Of a DNA stretch of 64,000 nt, positions 52,817 to 61,878 are shown piece by piece. A model generated the notes under the pieces. It worked only from the letters and a program-made list of their open reading frames with translations. It made no database searches and was not told the origin of the DNA. The stretch is from NCBI GenBank assembly GCA_963755755.1, contig CAVWLJ010000010.1:744001-808000 (forward strand), in the 5' to 3' direction. The stretch is from DATKNA01 sp963755755 (GTDB lineage: Bacteria > Actinomycetota > Actinomycetes > Actinomycetales > Kineosporiaceae). A program made the translations under genes and the position numbers. Position 1 is the first letter of the stretch. Every line of letters begins with the position of its first letter.

Positions 52817-53515
52817 GTGTTCTCCAGTCCCATCTCGCGCTGGGCCGGCGGCACCGTGGCGATCAGCCTCGGCCTCGTCGCCGTCACCTACGTCGGCCTC
52901 GTCGGCCCCCGCCGCGGCGAGGCCGACGACCTGACCTCGTCCGCGGCCGCGACCCAGAGCCGCAACGACGCGCTCGAGCTGACCATCGCGCAGCTGCGGT
53001 CGCAGTTCGCGAAGCTGCCGCAGAAGCAGGCCGAGCTGGCGACGGTGCTGTCGCAGATGCCGGTCGACGACGCCGTCCCGACGGTCGTCCGCTCGCTCGA
53101 CACGCTGGCGACGAGCTCGGGGGTCAGCCTCGACGCCGTCACCCCGGGCACCCCGCAACTGATCGACGGCACCGGGCACCTCACCGCGGCGGGTGCGCCC
53201 GGCGGAGCCGGCCGGGGGGCGCCGGTCTCGTCGGCGTGCCGATGACCATCGCCGTGCACGGCCCGTACTTCAAGACCGTGACCTTCCTCAAGGGCCTGCA
53301 GAGCGGGCAGCGGGCGTTCCTCGTGACCGGCCTGCAGGTCGCCGTCGCCGACGCGGACGTCACGCTGACGATCCAGGGCAGGGTCTTCGCCCTCCCCGGG
53401 GTCGCCTCCGCGCTGCACGGCCTGCCCGGCGCCGCGGCCGCGGCGTCGCCCGCCGGCGCCGTCCCCGGCTCCCGTCCCGGCGACGCCCACGGCGTCCGCC
53501 ACCCCGAAGCCGTGA
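52817..53515 (+). CDS. pilO: type IV pilus assembly protein PilO, frameshifted
   Basis: GTG 52817 opens VFSSPISRWAGGTVAISLGL, one membrane helix, then a coiled coil (SRNDALELTIAQLRSQFAKL, PQKQAELATVLSQMPVDDAV) and the PilO ferredoxin-like domain (SLDTLATSSGVSLDAVTPGT, GPYFKTVTFLKGLQSGQRAF, VADADVTLTIQGRVFALPG). Shifts lie near 53215 and 53465. The tail PAPVPATPTASATPKP ends at TGA 53513-53515, overlapping the next GTG. It forms a heterodimer with PilN outside the membrane. Confidence 0.88.
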
Positions 53516-54234
53516 CCCGCAAGCTGCTGGCCCGCCCCGCCGGCCGGCGGGCGGCTCAGCCGCCCACCCCTGCCGAGGAGCCGCGACCGGTGGTCGCGCC
53601 CGTCGCCGTGCTGCCCCCGGCGCGCGCCCGCGTGCTGCGCCGTCCGGTGGTGCTCGTCCTCGTGGCCGCGTGCGCCGCCGTGCTGGCCGGCCTCGGCTGG
53701 ACCGAGCTGTCGTCGTCGGGCACCGACCTGGGCGTCCCGGCCGGCGTGCTCGCCGGCCGCGCACCCGGCGTCCCCCTCGGCCTCCGCCGGCCGGCACCGC
53801 CCCGGGCGTCCCGTCCTCGGGCCGCAACCCGTTCGCCGACCGGCCCGCTCCCGTCGTCACCGTGCCGACCACGCCCCCGCACGTGGCGGGGACGCCGACC
53901 GCGAGCCCGACGACGTCGCCGGCCACCCGGCCGACCGGGCAAGGTCTCGCCCTCGGCAGCCGGCTCGCCGGCGCGCGCCTCGGCCGCCCCGACCGTCACC
54001 GTCACGGTCACCGCCCCCGCGACGGACCGACCTACGTCGGTCTGTACGCGTGGAACGGCAGCCGCGCGTCGTTCCGGGTCAACGCGCGCACCTACAGCGT
54101 GCACCTCGGCGTCCACTTCGGCCCGGACCTGACCTTCGCGGCCGTCGTGCCCGGCACCCCCCGGTGCGCGCGGGTCAGCGGGCCCAAGGGGAGCTTCACG
54201 CTCTGCCCGGGGCAGTTCGTCACCCGTGCACTGA
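53512..54234 (+). CDS. pilus-operon membrane protein, PilP-like in position, frameshifted
   Basis: GTG 53512 overlaps the pilO stop. The N-terminus is cytosolic and Pro-rich, then one helix (VVLVLVAACAAVLAGLGW, about 46-63). A Pro/Thr/Ser-rich linker contains SSGRNPFADRPAPVVTVPTT, whose RNPF recalls the RDPF of PilP. The C-terminal domain reads PTYVGLYAWNGSRASFRVNA, VHLGVHFGPDLTFAAVVPGT and GPKGSFTLCPGQFVTR, with two cysteines. Shifts lie near 53785 and 54010. The last frame runs on into aroC; TGA 54232-54234 needs one more shift. Name by position only. Confidence 0.6.
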
Positions 54235-54278
54235 CGGTGCTCCGCCCGGCTCGCGGACGGCCGTGGGAGGATCGGCGC

Positions 54279-55561
54279 ATGCTGCGCTGGCTGACCGCGG
54301 GGGAGTCCCACGGCCCCGCTCTGGTCGGCGTCCTCGAAGGGCTGCCGGCCGACGTCGGGATCACCACGGACGACGTCAGGCTCGCCCTCGCCCGCCGCCG
54401 GCTCGGCTACGGCCGCGGCGCCCGGATGAAGTTCGAGCAGGACGACGTGACGTTCCTCGGCGGCGTCCGGCACGGGCGCACCCAGGGCGGCCCGGTGGCG
54501 ATCCAGGTCGCCAACACCGAGTGGCCGAAGTGGGAGACGGTGATGGCGGCCGATCCCGTGCCGCCCGAGGTGCTCTCCGAGCAGGCCCGCGCCGCCGCGC
54601 TCACCCGCCCCCGGCCCGGCCACGCGGACCTCGTGGGCATGCAGAAGTACGGCTTCGACGACGCGCGGCCCGTGCTCGAGCGCGCCTCCGCCCGCGAGAC
54701 CGCCGCCCGGGTCGCGCTCGGCACGGTCGCCGCCGCCTTCCTCGCCCAGGCGGCCGGCATCCGGCTCGTCAGCCACACCGTCGCCATCGGTCCCGTCGGG
54801 GTACCGGACGGCGCGCCGCTGCCGCTGCCCGACGACGTCGCGGCGCTGGACGCCGACCCCGTCCGCTGCCACGACCCGGCGCGCGAGCGGCCGGATGGTC
54901 GCGGAGATCGACGAGTGCCGGCGCGAGGGGGACACCCTCGGCGGCGTCGTCGAGGTGGTCGCCTACGGCCTGCCGCCGGGTCTCGGCAGCCACGTGCACT
55001 GGGACCGGCGGCTGGACGCCCGGCTCGCCGGGGCCCTCATGGGCATCCAGGCCATCAAGGGCGTCGAGGTCGGCGACGGGTTCCGGACGGCGGCCCGCCG
55101 CGGCTCGGCCGCGCACGACGAGATCGAGCGCGGCCCGGACGGCGGGCTGCGGCGGCGCAGCGAGCGGGCGGGCGGCACCGAGGGCGGGATGTCGACCGGG
55201 CGGCGTCCTGCGGGTGCGTGCCGCGATGAAGCCGATCTCGACGGTCCCGCGCGCCCTCGACACCGTCGACGTCGCCACCGGCGAGTCCGCCGTCGCGATC
55301 AACCAGCGCTCGGACGTGTGCGCGGTCCCGGCCGCCGGGGTCGTCGCCGAGGCCATGGTCGCGCTGGTCCTCGCCGACGCCGTGCTGGAGAAGTTCGGCG
55401 GCGACAGCGTCCCCGAGACGGCGCGCAACGTCCGCTCCTACCTCGACGCGCTGCCCGAGTTGCTCCGCCCGGCCGCCGTCCCCCCTCCGGCGGATCATGC
55501 AGACCGGTCCGATCATGCAGACCGGTCCGATCACTGCTGCCAGGAGGGCGGGCGGTCGTGA
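54279..55561 (+). CDS. aroC: chorismate synthase, two frameshifts
   Basis: AroC makes chorismate from EPSP with reduced FMN. ATG 54279 follows GGGAGG. Family motifs are MLRWLTAGESHGPALVGVLE, ARRRLGYGRGARMKFEQDDV, GVRHGRTQGGPVAIQVANTE and RPGHADLVGMQKYGF; past a shift near 54890, MVAEIDECRREGDTLGGVVE and GLGSHVHWDRRLDARLAGAL; past another near 55200, AAMKPISTVPRALDTVDVAT. The C-terminal end contains two tandem copies of DHADRS from an 18-bp repeat (55493-55528). Its TGA overlaps the aroK GTG. Confidence 0.94.
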
Positions 55562-56116
55562 GCCCGGCGGTGGTGCTCGTCGGTCCGCCCGGCGCGCTCG
55601 TCGCCGAGGCGGGGCAGGCTCTGGCCGCCCGGCTCGGCGCGCCGCTGGTCGACACGGACGACGAGGTGTCGGCCGCCGCCGGCAAGCCGGTGGCCGAGAT
55701 CTTCGTCGACGACGGCGAGCAGGCGTTCCGCGAGCTCGAGCGGGCCGCGGTGGACCGCGCCCTCGGGGCCGACGGTGCGGTCGTCGTCCTCGGCAGCGGC
55801 GCGGTCGTCGACCCGCTCGTCGAGGAGGCGCTGCGCGGGCAGGTCGTGGTCTTCCTCGACGTCGACGTCGCGCCCGCCGCGCGCCGGCTCGGCTTCTCCC
55901 GGGAGCGACCCGTCGGCCTCGGCAACCCGCGGGCGCAGTGGCTGCGGCTCCTGGAGCGGCGCCGCCCGATCTACGAGCGGGTCGCGACCATCACCATCAG
56001 CACCGACGACCGGACCCCGGAGGAGATCGCCGACCAGGTGGCGTCCGCGCTGGAGGCTCTCGCGATGAGCGAGCGGACGCGAGGCGCCGACCGAGCGCAG
56101 CGAGGGAGTGCGGTGA
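55558..56116 (+). CDS. aroK: shikimate kinase-like protein with degenerate P-loop
   Basis: GTG 55558 overlaps the aroC stop. The fold is that of shikimate kinase: PLVDTDDEVSAAAGKPVAEI (shikimate-binding Asp), FVDDGEQAFRELERAAVDRA (Arg of the FRxxE motif), VVVLGSGAVVDPLVEEALRG and RPVGLGNPRAQWLRLLERRR (lid Arg). The ATP-binding loop is abnormal: LVGPPGALVAEAGQALAARL has Leu-Val-Ala-Glu where relatives have Gly-Lys-Ser/Thr-Thr, so the catalytic Lys is missing, and the GGGA loop is GSGA. No stop follows in frame; it reads into aroB. A TGA at 56114-56116 over the aroB GTG would need a shift. Activity is doubtful. Confidence 0.82.
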
Positions 56117-57216
56117 GCGACACGACGACGATCCGCGTCGGCCCGGGCAGCCCGGGGGACGCTCCGACCCGCGAGGGCTACGACGTCCTCGTCGGCACCG
56201 GTCTGCTCGCCGAGCTCCCGCCGCTGCTCGGTGCCGCGCAGCGGGTGCTCGTCGTCCACCCTCGGGCCCTGCGCGCGACCGGTGAGGCCGATGCGCGAGG
56301 ACCTCGTCGCGCAGGGTTTCGAGGCGGTGGCCGCCGAGGTGCCCGACGGCGAGGAGGCGAAGACCTCGGCCGTCCTCGCGTTCTGCTGGCAGGTGCTCGG
56401 GCAGGCCGGCTTCACACGCTCGGACGCCGTCGTCGGCGTCGGCGGGGGAGCCGTCACCGACCTCGCCGGCTTCGTCGCGGCCACCTGGCTGCGCGGCGTC
56501 CGCGTCGTCCAGGTGCCGACGACGCTGCTCGCGATGGTCGACGCCGCCGTGGGCGGCAAGACGGGCATCAACACCGCCGAGGGCAAGAACCTGGTCGGGG
56601 CGTTCCACCCGCCGGCGGGCGTGCTCTGCGACCTCGCCGCGCTCGACGACGCTGCCGCGCAACGACCTCGTCGCCGGCCTCGCCGAGGTCGTCAAGTGCG
56701 GGTTCATCGCCGATCCGGTGATCCTCGACGTCGTCGAGGGCTCCCTGGAGGCCGCGACCGACCCGACGTCCCCGGTGCTGCGCGAGCTGGTGGAGCGGGC
56801 CGTCGCCGTCAAGGCGCGCGTCGTCACGCGAGGACCTCCGCGAGTCGTCCCTGCGGGAGATCCTCAACTTCGGGCACACCCTCGGGCACGCCGTCGAGCT
56901 CGTGGAGCGGTACCAGTGGCGGCACGGCGCCGCCGTCAGCGTCGGCATGGTGTTCGCCGCCGAGCTCGGGCGGCTCGCCGGCCGGACGCCGGAGCCGGTC
57001 GCCGACCGCGTCCGGTCGGTGCTGGGCCTGCTCGGCCTGCCGCGGACGTACCGGCAGGACCGCTGGCCCCAGCTGCTCGACGCCATGCGCCGGGACAAGA
57101 AGGCGCGCGGCGACCTGCTCCGCTTCGTCGTCCTCGAGGACCTCGCCCGGCCGGGCCGGCTGGAGGGCCCGGACCCCGCGCTGCTCGTCGCCGCCTACGG
57201 CGAGCTGGCGGGCTGA
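56113..57216 (+). CDS. aroB: 3-dehydroquinate synthase, frameshifted
   Basis: AroB closes DAHP to 3-dehydroquinate using NAD and a metal. GTG 56113 (site GAGGGAG) starts VSDTTTIRVGPGSPGDA; ATG 56065 in the aroK frame is an alternative. Motifs: YDVLVGTGLLAELPPLLGAA, DAVVGVGGGAVTDLAGFVAA (NAD loop), VPTTLLAMVDAAVGGKTGIN, NDLVAGLAEVVKCGFIADPV and the metal-binding His in ILNFGHTLGHAVELVERYQW. Shifts lie near 56288, 56652 and 56828. It ends at TGA 57214-57216. aroQ, which often follows, is absent. Confidence 0.94.
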
Positions 57217-57273
57217 ACGCGGACGTCCGGAAACTGGCTCGCCCGCTCTCCTCGAACCGTGCCACGGTGAGGC

Positions 57274-57778
57274 ATGCCCGACCTGCGCCTGCGGCCGATG
57301 ACGCGCGCCGACGAGGACGTCGCGCTCCGCGCCGACGCCGAACTCGGCTCGAGCGGCTTCCGCTTCCTCCAGGCGCACGACGCGGCGAGAGCCGTGGGCG
57401 GAGTACGTGGACCGGGTGTCCGGGTGGAGGCGCGGGCATCGACCTCCCGGACGGTTTCGTCCCCACCGCGCTCCTCGTGGGCGCGGTCGGTGCGGACGTC
57501 GTCGGGCGGGTGAGCGTCCGGTTCTCCTCGCGCGGGCGAGATCCTCACGCGTAACGGGCACGTGGGGTACGCCGTGCGGCCGGCGTTCCGGCGGCGCGGA
57601 TACGCCACCGAGATGCTCCGGCAGGCCGTCGTGGTCGCGCGCTCCCACGGGATCGAGCAGGTGCTCGTCACGTGCGACGACGACAACCTCGCCTCCGCCG
57701 CGGTGATCCTGCGCCTCGACGGGATCGAGGGCGAGACCTACGGCGGACCACCGCGGCGTCAAGCGGCGGTTCTGGATC
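57274..57778 (+). CDS. GNAT acetyltransferase, first of a tandem pair, frameshifted
   Basis: The start MPDLRLRPMTRADEDVALRA leads to LGSSGFRFLQAHDAARA and, in further frames, AEYVDRVSGWRRG, LPDGFVPTALLVGAVGADVV, the acetyl-CoA loop VGYAVRPAFRRRGYATEMLR and VTCDDDNLASAAVILRLDG. Shifts lie near 57395, 57445, 57530 and 57745. After GVKRRFWI there is no stop; the frame goes straight on into the second GNAT domain at 57779. So this is either half of a double-domain protein or has lost its stop by error. Substrate unknown. Confidence 0.72.
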
Positions 57779-58282
57779 GTGCCCGGCGCCGACGAGCTCT
57801 GGCTGCGACCGCTGACCGACGAGGACGAGAAGGTGGCGCTGCGCGCCCACGAGGAGCTCGCGGACGACGACTTCCCGTTCCTGCTCGACCGGGACCGCGC
57901 CGACGCCTGGGCGGACTACGTCGCGATGCTCGGCCGGTGGCGCCAGGGTGCGGACCTGACGGCGGACCGGGTGCCCGCCGCGTTCCTGCTCGCGCAGGTC
58001 GGGCCGGACGTCGTCGGACGGGTCTCGATCAGGTTCGAGCTCAACGACTACCTGCGTGCGGAGGGCGGGCACATCGGGTACGCCGTCCGGCCCGACGCCC
58101 GGGGGCGCGGCCACGCCACCGAGATCCTCCGTCAGGCGCTCGTGCTCGTCCGGGCCGAGGGCGTGCAGCTCGTACTGGTGACCTGCGACCCGGACAACGC
58201 GGCATCCGCCCGCGTCATCGAGGCCAACGGCGGCGTCGAGGAGCCCGGGACCCCCGGCGTCCGCCGGTTCTGGATCTCCTGA
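57779..58282 (+). CDS. GNAT acetyltransferase, second of a tandem pair
   Basis: This 167-residue part is in one frame from GTG 57779: VPGADELWLRPLTDEDEKVA, FLLAQVGPDVVGRVSIRFEL, the acetyl-CoA loop IGYAVRPDARGRGHATEILR and VTCDPDNAASARVIEANGGV, ending GVRRFWIS. It is clearly a paralogue of the domain just upstream (RPLTDEDEKVALRAHEEL against RPMTRADEDVALRADAEL). No ribosome site of note precedes the GTG, which favours a fused protein of about 336 residues. Substrate unknown. Confidence 0.82.
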   Translation: MPGADELWLRPLTDEDEKVALRAHEELADDDFPFLLDRDRADAWADYVAMLGRWRQGADLTADRVPAAFLLAQVGPDVVGRVSIRFELNDYLRAEGGHIGYAVRPDARGRGHATEILRQALVLVRAEGVQLVLVTCDPDNAASARVIEANGGVEEPGTPGVRRFWIS

Positions 58283-58325
58283 CCACCGAGGACGAACACA
58301 CCCGGCTGCGGCGGTGCACCGCCGG

Positions 58326-59362
58326 TCAGGTGGACCGGGAACGGGGGCTGCCACCACGACGGGTCCGGGGAGAGCTCGATCCGGTCGACCCACTTCACCC
58401 ACCAGTAGCCCCGTCGGCCCGGCGCGACCAGGCGCACCGGGTAGCCGTGCGCGGGGGTCAGCGGAATGCCGCCGACGGCGGTGGCCAGCAGCAGCTCGTC
58501 GACCTCCTCGACCGGGAAGCGGACCCAGTACCCGGTGACCGCGTGCACCAGGAGGCTGCGGGCGCCGTCCCGGTGCGGTAGCAGGCGGCCCGACCGGGAT
58601 GCCGTCCCAGTCCTGCGTGGAGTACCAGCCGGAGGTGCAGTCGAGCAGAGCGCGCCGCCGGACGCGGCCACGCGTCAGCTCCTCGAGCGCCAGCTCGCGC
58701 CGCCCGGCGGCGTCGACCACCGTGAGGCGCCACGCGGCGGGGTCGACGTGCGGCACGGCGTCCGCCAGCCAGATCGTCGACGGCAGCCCCGCGGGGTCGA
58801 ACGACGCGGTCTCGTAGGACCCGGTGAAGCGCCGGCGGGCGCCCGGGCAGGCCCGCGGCGTCCGTGCCCAGGGTGAGGACGGCGTCGAGCGCGGCCGCCG
58901 CGCCCGACCAGGCCTGCGGTCGCGCAGCAGGACCCGGCGGGAGAGGTCGGTGCGGCGCGGACGGGCGCGGCGGACCGCGATGTGCCACACGAGGAGCGGC
59001 ACGAGCGCCAGGGCGAACGCGACGTGGAACCAGAGCGTGGGCAGTCCGGCGAGCGACCGGACGGCGCCGGTGCTGTGCAGGACGCCGGCGACGAGCGCCG
59101 CGCCGGTGAGCGCCGCCAGCAGGAGCGAGGGGTACCGGCCGGCCCGGTGCCGCCGCACACCCGCCCTGGCGATGCGGGACTTCGCGGGCGCGAGGGCGAC
59201 GAGGAGCAGGCCGGCGGCCCCGTGCGCGAGCACCACCCAGCGGCCGCGGGCGCTCCCGGTCGCGACCGCCCCGGCGCCGGTCGCGAAGGCGAGCGCGAGC
59301 GCCACGAGCAGCGTGAGGTTCGTGACGCGGGCCGGCAGGCGGCGCCGCACGGCGCGCAACAT
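58326..59362 (-). CDS. membrane-anchored molybdopterin-dependent oxidoreductase (sulfite oxidase-like), frameshifted
   Basis: ATG 59362 starts a part with about four membrane helices (LTLLVALALAFATGAGAVAT, WVVLAHGAAGLLLVALAP, LLLAALTGAALVAGVLHS, WFHVAFALALVPLLVWHIAV). A sulfite-oxidase-type domain follows: FTGSYETASFDPAGLPSTIW, WRLTVVDAAGRRELALEELT, ALLDCTSGWYSTQDWDGIPV with the likely molybdenum-ligand Cys, and GYPVRLVAPGRRGYWWVKWV. Shifts lie near 58935 and 58590, and one near 58335 gives the usual PPFPV end. The acceptor and substrate are unknown. Confidence 0.8.
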
Positions 59363-59396
59363 GACTCGATCGTCTCGCGAGCACTAGCGTCGTGCC

Positions 59397-60350
59397 GTGG
59401 CGGGCAGGGCGGACGAGGTCCGGGACGGCGTCGAGCTCAAGCATCTGGACGCCGAGCTCTTCGACGGAGCCGGCGTGACGAAGCGCGATCTCGTCGACTA
59501 CCTCGACGCCGTCGCCGACCGGATCCTGCCCGAGCTGCGCGACCGGCCGCTCACGGTGCTCCGCGTCCGCCCTGGTCAGCAGCCCTTCATGCAGAAGAAC
59601 CTGCCCTCGTACGCGCCGCCCTGGATCCCGACCAGAACCGTCTGGGCGCAGGCGTCGCACCGGGAGGTGCACTACCCGCTGTGCCACGACCGGCGGACGC
59701 TGCTGTGGTTCGCCGGGCAGCGGGCGGTGGAGTTCCATCCCACGGTGCTGGACGGCGAGGGCCGCGCCACCTACCTGGTGCTCGACCTCGACCCGCCGGA
59801 GGGCGCGGCGTTCGAGCACGTCGTCCGGGCCGCCCACCTCGTGCGGGAGGCGCTGACGGCGAGCGGGCTGTCGGGAGCGGCCAAGACGAGCGGCTCGAAG
59901 GGCGTGCACGTCGTCGTGCCGGTCGTGGCGACGACGCCGGTCGAGGACGCGATGGCGGTGACCCGGGCGCTCGCCGCCCGGGCGGAGCGGCTGGACCCGG
60001 CGGCCGTGACGACGGCGTTCATCAAGGACGACCGGCAGGGCAAGGTCTACGTCGACCCGACGCGCTCGGGCGGCGCGAGCCTCGCCTGCGCGTACAGCCC
60101 GCGAGCCCGGCCCGGGGTGCCGGTGTCGTTCCCCGTGGCGTGGTCGGACCTCGACCGGGTGACGCCGGGGGACTTCACGGTCCGGACCGCTCCGGGGCTG
60201 CTGGCGGACGCCGACCCGTGGCGGGCCTCGCTGCCGTCGCCGCAGGACCTGCCCGACGACCTGGTCGCCGAGGGGCACGCGATCCCGGTTCCGCGGGTGG
60301 CGGCCATGCACGAGGGCAAGCGCCGCGCCCGCGCCCGGCGCGGGTCCTGA
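59397..60350 (+). CDS. stand-alone LigD-type polymerase (NHEJ PrimPol domain)
   Basis: The intact 317-residue frame matches the polymerase domain of LigD, the archaeo-eukaryotic primase-like enzyme of bacterial end joining. Motifs: KRDLVDYLDAVADRILPELR, RPGQQPFMQKNLPSYAPPWI, LLWFAGQRAVEFHPTVL, the catalytic Asp pair in YLVLDLDPPEGAAFEHVVRA and SGSKGVHVVVPVV, then YVDPTRSGGASLACAYSPRA. No ligase or nuclease domain is attached and no ku gene is adjacent. GTG 59397 is 34 bases from the divergent oxidoreductase ATG, with no obvious ribosome site. Confidence 0.9.
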   Translation: MAGRADEVRDGVELKHLDAELFDGAGVTKRDLVDYLDAVADRILPELRDRPLTVLRVRPGQQPFMQKNLPSYAPPWIPTRTVWAQASHREVHYPLCHDRRTLLWFAGQRAVEFHPTVLDGEGRATYLVLDLDPPEGAAFEHVVRAAHLVREALTASGLSGAAKTSGSKGVHVVVPVVATTPVEDAMAVTRALAARAERLDPAAVTTAFIKDDRQGKVYVDPTRSGGASLACAYSPRARPGVPVSFPVAWSDLDRVTPGDFTVRTAPGLLADADPWRASLPSPQDLPDDLVAEGHAIPVPRVAAMHEGKRRARARRGS

Positions 60351-60384
60351 CGCCCGGCGATCAGGCGGATCGAGCGCTCGCGGT

Positions 60385-61184
60385 TCAGCCGCTCCGGTCC
60401 GGTTGCTGCGTGGCCGCCGGCTCGGTGATCCAGAACACCGCGCCCGCAGGGTCGAGCAGGGCGGCCATCGGTCCGAAGGGGGTCTCGAACCGCTCCGACA
60501 GGACGGTTCCCCCGGCCGCCCTCGCGGCCTCGACGGCGGCCGCGACGTCCGCCACCCCGAAGTAGACGAGCCAGTGCGAGGGCGTGCCCTCGGGCGCCCC
60601 GAACATCCCACCCATGCCGCCGAACGGCGCCTCGTCGGCGCGGCCCGAGAACGTCGTGTAGTCCGGGCCTGCCATCTCCAGCGACTCGGTGGTGAAACCG
60701 AAGACGCGCGTGTAGAACGCGCGGGCGGCGTCCGGGTCGGACGAGCGCAGGTCCTCCCAGGCACAGACCGCCCGCCTCGTTCACGACGCCCGCGCCGATG
60801 TGCGTGCCGGCCTGCCAGACGCCGAAGATCGCGCCGGTCGGGTCCGAGGCGATGAACATCCGGCCGAGCGGGTCGACGTCCCCGGGTTCGAGGAGCAGCC
60901 GGCCGCCGGCGTCCGCCACCGCTTTCGCCGTCGCGTCGGCCTCGTCGCTCGCGAAGTACAACGTCCAGGCCGCCGGCTGCTCGGCGCTCTGCTGTGGGCC
61001 GATCCCCGCTGCCGCGGCGTGAGTCGACCATGCCGATGACGTACCCGCCGTACTGCTCGTCGGGCTCCGCGAACTGCCACCCGAGGACCGCGGAGTAGAA
61101 GGCGGTGGCGGCGCCCACGTCGGGGACCGTCAGGTCGGCCCAGCACGGGACGCCGGCCGGCCAGGCGGATGTGCGCTTGGACAT
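60385..61184 (-). CDS. two-domain VOC (glyoxalase/bleomycin-resistance fold) protein, frameshifted
   Basis: ATG 61184 opens MSKRTSAWPAGVPCWADLTV with PDVGAATAFYSAVLGWQF, a VOC beta-alpha-beta start. The second half of domain 1 is LYFASDEADATAKAVADAGG. Domain 2 has CAWEDLRSSDPDAARAFYTR, GGMGGMFGAPEGTPSHWLVY and DVAAAVEAARAAGGTVLSER. Shifts lie near 61020 and 60765. Such double-domain proteins are annotated as hydroxylase or dioxygenase-like, without known substrate. Convergent with the polymerase gene. Confidence 0.83.
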
Positions 61185-61315
61185 GCGGATCAGCCAAGCG
61201 CCCGGGATCGGATGCTGACAAGCCCGGCCGGCTGGCAACCTGGGAGGACGAGCGAGGGGAGGGCCTGTGGACGACGACAGCGGCGCGTCGGACGTCGGCC
61301 GTAGCGTGCACTCAC

Positions 61316-61878
61316 ATGAGCGCGACCGCACCTGTCGGGTCCCTCGGCATGACCGCCGAGGAGCTGTTCGAGCTGCCCGACGACGGGATGCGCCACGAGC
61401 TCGTCGAGGGGGAGCTGCACACGATGACGCCGGCGGGAGCCGAGCACGGCTGGGTCGGCGCTCGGATCAGTGCCAAGCATCGTCGACCACGTCGAGCGGG
61501 CAGGCCTGGGGCGAGACCTACGCGGCCGAGACGGGCTTCCTGCTCCGGCGGGATCCCGACACGGTGCGGGCGCCCGACGTCGTGGCGTTCGTCGCCGGGA
61601 ACGGCTGGGGCGGCACGGGCCCGCGGCTTCGCCGAAGTCGCGCCCGACCTCGTCGTCGAGGTCGTGTCGCCGTCGGATCGGGCGAGCGACGTCGCCTCGA
61701 AGGCCACGACGTGGCTGGACGCCGGCGTCCGGCTCGTGTGGGTCGTCGACCCGCAGGCTCGCCTCGCGGCGGTCCATCGGCCTGGCGGCGTGGTCACCGT
61801 GCTGCGGGAGGACGGGGTGCTCGACGGCGAGGACGTGCTGCCCGGTTTCCGGCTCCCGCTGGCGAGCTGTTCCGGTGA
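61316..61878 (+). CDS. Uma2-family (DUF820) nuclease-fold protein, frameshifted
   Basis: ATG 61316 starts MSATAPVGSLGMTAEELFEL, then PDDGMRHELVEGELHTMTPA, the Uma2 signature. Later frames give ETYAAETGFLLRRDPDTVRA and PDVVAFVAGN with the acidic residue of the PD-(D/E)xK-like fold, then VAPDLVVEVVSPSDRASDVA and KATTWLDAGVRLVWVVDPQA. Shifts lie near 61475, 61512, 61625 and 61850. Role unknown; the family is expanded in actinobacteria and cyanobacteria. Its stop directly abuts the NUDIX stop. Confidence 0.82.

Noticed and set aside
55493..55528. 18-bp tandem repeat in aroC as an operator array
   Set aside because: It lies within the coding tail and keeps the frame (DHADRS twice); two copies are too few for an array.
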